From contig CAYGZC010000261.1 of the NCBI GenBank assembly GCA_964354225.1, forward strand, positions 1 through 20,734: a DNA stretch of 20,734 bases, written 5' to 3'. The notes under the pieces are model-generated. The model was not told where the DNA came from, ran no database searches, and saw only the letters and a program-made list of their open reading frames with translations. The position numbers were made by a program, and so were the translations under genes. Source of the stretch: CAYGZC01 sp964354225. Lineage in GTDB: Bacteria; Bacteroidota; Ignavibacteria; UBA10030; SZUA-254. Shown here piece by piece: positions 15,046 through 20,734 of this stretch (its first letter is position 1; every line of letters begins with the position of its first letter).

Positions 15046-15678
15046 ATGATTAAATCAAGGAATAATTTGAAAGAACTGAGATCCAATTACCGAAATCTGA
15101 AATCCGATATCAGAAATCGTCTCAAAGATTTTTCAAATGTCCCGCCTACAGAATATTTTTACGAGCTTGTTTACTGCTTGCTCACTCCCCAATCAAGCGC
15201 CGTGAATGCAGATAAAGTAATCACAATTCTGAAGGATAAAAAATTTAAACTTAGAGATATTGATCCGGAGCCAATTCTTAGACAGAAGGATTGCTATATA
15301 CGCTTTCACAAAAACAAGTCGAGATACCTGATTATAGTAAAAGATCAATTCCCTTTGATTGCAGAACAATTAAAGAGCAGATCAACGAGTGAGGAGCTGC
15401 GTCTCTGGCTGGTGAAGAATGTGAAAGGTTTGGGCTGGAAGGAATCCTCGCACTTTCTGCGGAACATCGGTCATCGTAATCTTGCTATCCCTGACCGTCA
15501 TATCCTCAGAAATCTTGTGCGTCTTGGGGTTCTTCGGGATTTGTCAAAAACACTTACCGGGAAGAATTATTTGCAAATCGAAGGAAAATTTCTGAAGTTT
15601 TCTAAGCGAATCGGTATCCCGATGGATGAATTGGATTTATTATTTTGGAGCATGGAAACTGGAGAGATTTTGAAATGA
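15046..15678 (+). CDS. ogg: 8-oxoguanine DNA glycosylase/AP lyase, Ogg2 type
   Basis: 210 residues, the size of archaeal/bacterial Ogg2 (human OGG1 is about 345). It removes 8-oxoguanine and cleaves the strand by beta-elimination. The helix-hairpin-helix-GPD core is VKGLGWKESSHFLRNIGHRN (126-145) with catalytic Lys132, and AIPDRHILRNL holds catalytic Asp150. The N-terminal YELVYCLLTPQSSAVNADKV is the conserved helical start. It ends with EILK, as Ogg2 proteins commonly end in a lysine. The stop overlaps the start of the next gene as ATGA, so the two are translationally coupled. Confidence 0.9.
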   Translation: MIKSRNNLKELRSNYRNLKSDIRNRLKDFSNVPPTEYFYELVYCLLTPQSSAVNADKVITILKDKKFKLRDIDPEPILRQKDCYIRFHKNKSRYLIIVKDQFPLIAEQLKSRSTSEELRLWLVKNVKGLGWKESSHFLRNIGHRNLAIPDRHILRNLVRLGVLRDLSKTLTGKNYLQIEGKFLKFSKRIGIPMDELDLLFWSMETGEILK

Positions 15679-16817
15679 AAGCTTTAGTAATTGGTGCGGG
15701 AATGATGGGAAGCGCGCTGGCGTATGATCTTGCACACTCGGATAGTGTTGAAAAGGTAATACTCGCTGACATCGATCTTGAACGGGCAATAAATGTCGCA
15801 GACGCCATTGGTGCAAATGTTGAACCAGTGAAACTCGATATCAATTATTACGATGATGTTGTCGGATTGATGGAGAGGGTTGATGTGGTGTGCGGTGCAA
15901 CTTCCTATAACCACAATCTCCTTCTCACAAAAGCCGCCATCGAAACTGAAAAACATTTCTGTGATCTTGGCGGAAACATGGATATTGTCTATAAGCAAAT
16001 GGAACTACGCGATAAAGCGAAAACGGCAAATGTTTTGATTCTTCCTAATTGTGGTTTAGCGCCTGGGCTTGCCGCCATCGTTGGCGCGGGAGGTGCAAAA
16101 CGATTTGAGAAAGTGGACCAAATCCACTTGCGTGTTGGGGGCTTGCCAAGATATCCCCGCCCTCCGCTAAACTATATGCTTGTATTTTCCGTAGAAGGAT
16201 TGATCAATGAGTACCTCGAACCGGCTGAAGTAATTCGCGATGGCAAAGTAAAGCTCGCGGAGGCAATGGCTGATCTCGAAGAGATTGAATTTCCACAACC
16301 ATTTGGGAAAGTGGAGTCGTTTAACACATCGGGCGGCATTTCAACATTGACTCGAATGTTTGAAGGCAAAGTTAATGCGCTTGATTACAAAACCATCCGT
16401 TACAAAGGTCATTGCGAGAAATTCAAAACTTTGCTCGATCTCGGTTTTGCAAGCTCCGAGCCAATCATGGTCGGTAATTCATTGCGGACAGCAAGGGAGG
16501 TTTTCCAGGAGTTGTTGAAGAAAAAACTTCCGTCCACAGGGCAAGATGTTGTATTGATGAAAGTTTGGATTACAGGTACTATCAACGATCAGCAGAAGAC
16601 ACTTGCGTATGAGATGATAGATTATTTTGATGATAAGGCAAAGATTTCCTCGATGATGCGCACGACTTCATTTCCAACATCTATCATTGCGCAGATGGTT
16701 GTGAACGGTACAATCTCTGTACGTGGCGTTTTACCTCCTGAACAGTGCGTGCCCGTTGAACCGTTGATCGAAGAATTGAAGAAAAGAAATATAATAATTA
16801 AAGAGACATTAATTTAA
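15675..16817 (+). CDS. saccharopine dehydrogenase family oxidoreductase
   Basis: 380 residues from ATG 15675, which overlaps the ogg stop by ATGA; GGAGAG lies eight bases before it. The frame is open back to a TTG at 15645, but that start is inferior. The N-terminal Rossmann fold is clear: MKALVIGAGMMGSALAYDL with GxGxxG (7-12), Asp at the end of strand 2 (ILADID), and ATSYNHNLLLTKAAI. The middle carries the family's CGLAPGLAAIVGAGG, RVGGLPRYPRPPLNYMLVFS and YKTIRYKGHCEKFKTLLDLG. Candidates are saccharopine dehydrogenase or lysine 6-dehydrogenase, NAD(P)-dependent enzymes of lysine metabolism; which one cannot be told. All core motifs look intact. Confidence 0.85.
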   Translation: MKALVIGAGMMGSALAYDLAHSDSVEKVILADIDLERAINVADAIGANVEPVKLDINYYDDVVGLMERVDVVCGATSYNHNLLLTKAAIETEKHFCDLGGNMDIVYKQMELRDKAKTANVLILPNCGLAPGLAAIVGAGGAKRFEKVDQIHLRVGGLPRYPRPPLNYMLVFSVEGLINEYLEPAEVIRDGKVKLAEAMADLEEIEFPQPFGKVESFNTSGGISTLTRMFEGKVNALDYKTIRYKGHCEKFKTLLDLGFASSEPIMVGNSLRTAREVFQELLKKKLPSTGQDVVLMKVWITGTINDQQKTLAYEMIDYFDDKAKISSMMRTTSFPTSIIAQMVVNGTISVRGVLPPEQCVPVEPLIEELKKRNIIIKETLI

Positions 16818-16842
16818 CCCTCTCCCCTTGATGGGGTGAGGG
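16818..16842. repeat. GC-rich hairpin/palindromic repeat
   Basis: CCCTCTCCCC, a five-base loop TTGAT, then GGGGTGAGGG: nine of ten positions pair. It begins just after the saccharopine-dehydrogenase stop, with no T run, so it is more likely a dispersed palindromic repeat than a classic terminator, though it could pause transcription. Confidence 0.6.
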
Positions 16843-16853
16843 TGGAGCAGAAT

Positions 16854-16997
16854 ATGAAACGTCCATTATCAGTTATAGTTATTACAAAAGATAAAAAGAC
16901 CGGGCAAGAGATACACAACCGCTTTGATGCGTTGACAAGTTTTCCGCGGCTGAGGATGATCTCGATATTTTTAAAAGCGTTGTTATCGATTCAGTAA
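16854..16997 (+). CDS. short ORF of unknown function, possible gene remnant
   Basis: A 47-residue frame with a good ribosome site (GGAG six bases before ATG). The start, KRPLSVIVITKDKK, resembles the first strand of family-2 glycosyltransferases (LSVIVITKNE), but the likeness stops there and nothing in any frame continues it. About 37 bases before the yajQ start. It may be a decayed gene fragment, a small real peptide or chance. Confidence 0.25.
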   Translation: MKRPLSVIVITKDKKTGQEIHNRFDALTSFPRLRMISIFLKALLSIQ

Positions 16998-17034
16998 ATT
17001 TGCTTTGTGACATTATCATTCGAAGGATTCAACT

Positions 17035-17532
17035 ATGGCAGACACCAGTTCATTCGACATCGTTTCTAAAGTAGATATGCAGGAAGTCGATAATGCAATC
17101 AACCAGGCACGAAAAGAGATCATCCAGCGGTACGACTTCAAAGGATCCAAAACATCTGTCGAGTTGAAGCAAAAAGAACATGAGATTGCCTTAATATCCG
17201 ACGATGATTTCCGTATGAAAGCAGTGATTGACATTCTACAATCGAAGTTTGTGAAGAGGAACGTTCCACTGAAAGCACTAACCTACAGTCCGGTAGAGCC
17301 CGCGGCGGGCGGGTTGGTTAAACAAACAATCAAATTGCAGAACGGCATTGATAAAGAGAATGCAAAGCTAATCGTGAAAATGATCAAAGACACGAAACTA
17401 AAAGTTCAGGGACAGATTATGGATGATCAGGTGCGCGTGAGCGGCAAGAGTAAAGACGAGTTACAATCGATCATGGCGATGATCCGTCACGCAGATTTTA
17501 AATTTGCAGTCCAGTTCGTAAATTATAGATAG
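17035..17532 (+). CDS. yajQ: YajQ-family nucleotide-binding protein (DUF520)
   Basis: 165 residues, the normal length (about 160-165). YajQ proteins have two RNA-recognition-like folds and bind nucleotides; some bind cyclic di-GMP. Conserved: SSFDIVSKVDMQEVDNAINQ at the start, RYDFKGSK (about 32-39), SPVEPAAGG, and the end LQSIMAMIRHADFKFAVQFVNYR. AAGGA lies seven bases before the ATG. The amidase gene starts six bases after the stop, so they are one operon. Whether this copy binds cyclic di-GMP is unknown. Confidence 0.95.
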   Translation: MADTSSFDIVSKVDMQEVDNAINQARKEIIQRYDFKGSKTSVELKQKEHEIALISDDDFRMKAVIDILQSKFVKRNVPLKALTYSPVEPAAGGLVKQTIKLQNGIDKENAKLIVKMIKDTKLKVQGQIMDDQVRVSGKSKDELQSIMAMIRHADFKFAVQFVNYR

Positions 17533-17538
17533 AACTCA

Positions 17539-19107
17539 ATGTTTAATAAGATCATATTCTGTTTTTATTTTCTAATAGCTGCAACATCCAACGGACAGAA
17601 TTCCTTACCCGTGCAGTTTTCTCAATTCCCTTCGCGCAATACACAAATTGGTTCGTTCACGAAGAACGGCGTTTTGTACGGCTCACTCAGCGATCTTGCT
17701 CATGTTTTTAATTTTAAAACACTCATCAACAATGAAACACAAAAATTTGAGATTAATGCCGATGAATATACTTTGAAGATTACCGCAAACAATCCCTATG
17801 TTATCATCATCGACAAAAACGAAAATGCAAACCTTATCCAGCTTCCGGTGAGTGTCATCTACGCAGCAAACTCTTTCTTCGCACCGTTAAATGCTTTCAT
17901 CCCGATTCTAAAAAAAATATCTACAGAGGAAATCATGTTCGATGGTAATAAAATTTCCATCGGGCGTATTGCTCCAAGATCCACTTTTGATATTACCGGT
18001 CTAAGCTTTGAACAAATGTCGAATGGTTTTCTTGTGAGAATCCATTGTTTAAAGAAATTGGACGATTTTGAAAACTGGTCGAAGCCGATTGGCGACGACA
18101 CCTGGCTTTACATCACGCTTGCCGATGCACGGGCTGATATCGAAGCCATCAAACGAACGAGTCCATCCGGAATTGTCAAACAAATTCTCGCATTCCAATC
18201 GCCGACATCGGTTCAATTGACGCTGAGAATAAAAGGACAGGTAAACAGCACAGAGGTGATACCAGCTGATGGCAGTAATGATATTCTTGTTGCAATACAT
18301 CCGCCAACCGAAGAGCAGGTTGAAGCGAGGAAAGCACGTGATTATGGACGCACGCTCCAGCTTGAGCGTGATCGCTGGAAACTTGATGTTGTCGTCATAG
18401 ATGCGGGCCACGGCGGTGATGACCCCGGTGCACTTGGTGTTACAGGGACACGCGAGAAAGATGTTACATTAGCAATCGCCTCACAGTTAGGCAGGCTTAT
18501 CGAAAATAAATTGCCCGATGTGAAGGTTATTTATACACGGAAAAAAGATGAGTTCATAGAATTATTTCGCAGGGGACAAATCGCCAATCAGAATGGCGGG
18601 AAGCTGTTCATCAGTATACATTGTAACTCGATGCCTCGGAGAAATCATTCTGAAAATGGTTTTGAGATTTATTTGCTGCGTCCCGGGAAGACTGAAAATG
18701 CCTTGAAGATCGCCGAGCGGGAAAATGCAGTTATCAAGTATGAGCAGGGATACGAGAAACACTACCAGCAGTTGACGGAAGAAAATTTTATACTGCTGAC
18801 GATGGCTCAGAGCGCGTATGTAAAATACAGTGAGCAGTTTGCGGAAATTCTCCAGAACGAAATGGTTAAATATCTTAACGTGGCGAATAACGGCGTTAAG
18901 CAAGCAGGATTTTATGTTCTTGTAGGTGCATCCATGCCAAACGTTCTTATTGAAACAGGTTATCTTTCAAATAAGCATGACGAGAAAATTTTAAAAAGTG
19001 CCGGAGGACAGCGGCGGCTTGCTGAATCAATATTCAACGGTGTCAAACGCTACAAACAGGAATACGAGAAATCGTTAAAGGAGGGACGGGCATCTGGGAC
19101 TGAATAG
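17539..19107 (+). CDS. N-acetylmuramoyl-L-alanine amidase (Amidase_3), exported
   Basis: 522 residues. It cleaves the amide bond between muramic acid and the stem peptide of peptidoglycan. A signal peptide covers about residues 1-20 (NKIIFCFYFLIAATSNG). Residues 35-143 look like the copper-amine-oxidase-N/stalk-type domain, 145-255 like an AMIN-type domain that localises amidases to septal peptidoglycan. The catalytic domain starts at about 283: VVVIDAGHGGDDPG with zinc ligand His291, Glu306 in TREKDVT, His361 in FISIHCNSM, and catalytic Glu472 in VLIETGYLSNK. The stretch about 385-430 between strand and helix is longer than the minimal core and may be the blocking helix of AmiC-like enzymes. 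The ribosome site is weak and the gene begins six bases after yajQ, suggesting coupling. Likely role: daughter-cell separation. Confidence 0.9.
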   Translation: MFNKIIFCFYFLIAATSNGQNSLPVQFSQFPSRNTQIGSFTKNGVLYGSLSDLAHVFNFKTLINNETQKFEINADEYTLKITANNPYVIIIDKNENANLIQLPVSVIYAANSFFAPLNAFIPILKKISTEEIMFDGNKISIGRIAPRSTFDITGLSFEQMSNGFLVRIHCLKKLDDFENWSKPIGDDTWLYITLADARADIEAIKRTSPSGIVKQILAFQSPTSVQLTLRIKGQVNSTEVIPADGSNDILVAIHPPTEEQVEARKARDYGRTLQLERDRWKLDVVVIDAGHGGDDPGALGVTGTREKDVTLAIASQLGRLIENKLPDVKVIYTRKKDEFIELFRRGQIANQNGGKLFISIHCNSMPRRNHSENGFEIYLLRPGKTENALKIAERENAVIKYEQGYEKHYQQLTEENFILLTMAQSAYVKYSEQFAEILQNEMVKYLNVANNGVKQAGFYVLVGASMPNVLIETGYLSNKHDEKILKSAGGQRRLAESIFNGVKRYKQEYEKSLKEGRASGTE

Positions 19108-19147
19108 AAACAGTTTTTTACATGTTTTTCATGGGATTTACTCTTCA

Positions 19148-20029
19148 ATGAAAATAGGCTTGACAATGTATAAAATATTATTCCTCTCCTTTGCACTAAT
19201 ATCTACTTATTGCAACCGCACACCTCAATCATATTTCCACTCACCTGAGGAAGCTGATAGAGAACAAATGAAAAAAACAAAAGTGATGAGCGTAGCTATA
19301 ACCCGTTTTCTATCTAAGGTAGGTCTATACTATGGGATTTCTACAGGTCGTGATATATTTTATTTCGATACACTTGGAAGAATAATCAGATCTGAATATT
19401 ATATACATCCACCGACAGATAAAAAAGTCTGGGTCTCAGGATCTGCAACCATATACCATTATGATAGTGAGGGTCTTCTTATTAGAAGAATTTCTTCGTT
19501 AAGGGAAAATACCGACGGGATATTGACTTTATTCGAATATAATAATTTAAAACAATTAATTATGGAAAATGAATACAATGACGAGTTAGGATTAGAAATA
19601 AATCGGCAAAAGTTCTTCAAATATGATAATTTGGGAAGAATTATTGAAGAAACTGAATACTGTAAAGAATGGAGATTGATAGAGCAAAAAAATAATAGCA
19701 GTTCTCTTTATCTAAAAGATTCAATGAATTATAAATATATTGGATCGGGAGAAAAAAGAATACGTTATAAACATAATATTTATGCAGGTATGGACACGGT
19801 TGTTGAAGATGTGTTCCATCCGATAGCCGATGGGTACTTTGAAGGGAGTGAGCATAATTGGAAAAAATATGATACGCGTGGATTCCTAATTGAAGAAAAA
19901 TCTAGGAGCAGTCATACTTTTATTAGTCGTACCTTTGATCAATTCGGTAATACACTGGAGCTCATATGGTCAGATAAGAATGGCGAGAAATTGAGGTTTG
20001 AAAAATTCTATTACGAGTACTTCAAGTAA
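19148..20029 (+). CDS. exported protein with YD/RHS-like repeats, unknown function
   Basis: 293 residues from ATG 19148; ATG 19166 (287 residues, AGG seven bases upstream) is an equally good start. The N-terminus is a signal sequence (MYKILFLSFALISTYC). Cys after STY is reminiscent of a lipobox, but Tyr before Cys is unusual. The body has about six repeats of the pattern [FY]xYDxxGxxIxxxxY (FYFDTLGRIIRS, YHYDSEGLLIRR, FKYDNLGRIIEE, KKYDTRGFLIEE, RTFDQFGNTLEL). These resemble YD/RHS repeats found in surface proteins and toxins, but no toxin domain is seen and the protein is short. Codon use is more AT-rich than in the neighbouring amidase, so it may be acquired. Function not recognised. Confidence 0.65.
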   Translation: MKIGLTMYKILFLSFALISTYCNRTPQSYFHSPEEADREQMKKTKVMSVAITRFLSKVGLYYGISTGRDIFYFDTLGRIIRSEYYIHPPTDKKVWVSGSATIYHYDSEGLLIRRISSLRENTDGILTLFEYNNLKQLIMENEYNDELGLEINRQKFFKYDNLGRIIEETEYCKEWRLIEQKNNSSSLYLKDSMNYKYIGSGEKRIRYKHNIYAGMDTVVEDVFHPIADGYFEGSEHNWKKYDTRGFLIEEKSRSSHTFISRTFDQFGNTLELIWSDKNGEKLRFEKFYYEYFK

Positions 20030-20170
20030 TTGTAACTTCACTGTTCAAGAGTTCTACTCATGAATGAAAATACACGGAAAGATAAAACGGGTTGGGAGTA
20101 TAACTTCATCTCAGCTTTGGTTTCGTCATTGGGGCTTTAACTTTATCCCGATTATCCTTATTTTAGATTC
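20030..20170. other. short intergenic gap
   Basis: 141 bases between the exported protein and the EamA gene. A 26-codon frame from ATG 20060 has no recognisable content. No hairpin with a T run, repeat or strong promoter is seen. Confidence 0.4.
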
Positions 20171-20734
20171 ATGATTCAAACTGATAAATCTCGTAACCGC
20201 ATCATCGAGATGTGGCTGCTGCTTGTTGTTGTCATTTGGGCAACAAATTATCCGATTGCAAAGTACGGAATATCAGGTCTGAAAGCGTTTGTCTTCAACA
20301 GCATACGGTATATCGTCGCAGCTATAATATTGTGCTTTCCTTTCATTCGTCATCTACGCTGGACAACCGTAGAAAAAGGGGATGTGTTAAAATTATTTCG
20401 TGCAGGTGTAATAGCGAGCGTCGTTTATCAAATGTTTTTCATTGTCGGTTTAAGCATGACGACTGCGGGCAACTCGGCGATTCTTCTTTCAACATCACCG
20501 TTGTGGACCATCTTTCTCAACGCCCGGCTTCATAAAGAAAGAATCATGCCGCAGGTGTGGACGGGGATGGTGCTCTCGCTATGCGGCATCGTGATGATCA
20601 TTATCGGAAGCGGCAAGAAACTCGAATTCGGAGGTAACGATATTTTAGGCGACATTATTTCATTGATCGCTGCCGCTCTCTGGGCATTGAATACGACGCT
20701 TCAAAAACCTTTGTTGATTAAATATCCAGCCCCG
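20171..20734 (+). CDS. EamA/DMT-family transporter, N-terminal part
   Basis: The frame is open from ATG 20171 to the window end (188 codons visible). The first helix has MWLLLVVVIWATNYPIAK, the conserved W-x-x-x-x-[PI] start of EamA permeases. Then come ISGLKAFVFNSIRYIVAAII, a second pair of helices ending YQMFFIVGLSMTTAGNSAIL with the typical T-x-x-x-A/S-x-L turn, a longer helix TPLW-like SPLWTIFLN, and VLSLCGIVMIIIG, ending at about helix 6 (LIAAALWALNTTLQK), where the second EamA half begins. It would be a ten-helix exporter of metabolites or amino acids; substrate unknown. No clear ribosome site. Confidence 0.9.
   Translation, partial: MIQTDKSRNRIIEMWLLLVVVIWATNYPIAKYGISGLKAFVFNSIRYIVAAIILCFPFIRHLRWTTVEKGDVLKLFRAGVIASVVYQMFFIVGLSMTTAGNSAILLSTSPLWTIFLNARLHKERIMPQVWTGMVLSLCGIVMIIIGSGKKLEFGGNDILGDIISLIAAALWALNTTLQKPLLIKYPAP

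Noticed and set aside
17281..17330. GC-rich stretch in yajQ as an inserted repeat.
   Set aside because: It codes for VEPAAGG, a normal conserved part of YajQ proteins.
1..20734. CRISPR arrays, tRNA or rRNA genes, transposases.
   Set aside because: No regularly spaced direct repeats, no cloverleaf-like segment and no transposase motif were found by eye; a covariance-model search would be the decisive test for tRNA.

Overview
The window is ordinary bacterial chromosome of fairly low GC. Gene content points to the FCB group (Bacteroidota, Chlorobi or Ignavibacteria-like): an MqnD-type futalosine-pathway enzyme, ThyX instead of ThyA, a saccharopine-dehydrogenase-family gene, and several genes preceded by a TAnnTTTG-like -10 element instead of a strong Shine-Dalgarno. 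The lineage is an inference from gene content, with no rRNA or marker alignment behind it. No tRNA, rRNA, CRISPR array or transposase was found.

Layout. 1-1841: the C-terminal part of an MFS transporter and a zinc alcohol dehydrogenase, both forward. 1859-5234: a reverse operon of two AAA/STAND-like ATPases that overlap by 14 bases. 5270-5332: a compact divergent promoter region with back-to-back -35 boxes and three TTTGNCAAA-like units. 5499-7681: a TetR regulator, a TolC-type outer-membrane factor and a 73-codon C-terminal stub of an RND efflux pump. The membrane fusion protein and almost all of the pump are missing, which looks like a deletion scar. 7720-9580: a reverse two-gene module made of a PIN-GNAT-EVE/PUA-like multidomain protein and an ASCH protein. 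9670-10992: a GT87-like membrane glycosyltransferase.

From about 11 kb on the genes are mainly housekeeping: mqnD and a methyltransferase (forward), gpmA (reverse), arfB (forward), thyX (reverse), an Ogg2-type 8-oxoguanine glycosylase translationally coupled to a saccharopine-dehydrogenase-family enzyme, yajQ with an N-acetylmuramoyl-L-alanine amidase six bases behind it, a YD-repeat-like exported protein of unknown function, and the start of an EamA/DMT transporter cut off by the window end.

The most unusual stretch is 1859-9580. It holds two accessory cassettes with the architecture of conflict or defence proteins (paired P-loop ATPases with Sel1/TPR repeats; PIN nuclease plus EVE/ASCH modules) on either side of a collapsed efflux operon. 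A second notable point is a perfect 20-bp palindrome that appears to have been inserted in frame into mqnD, adding about ten residues.
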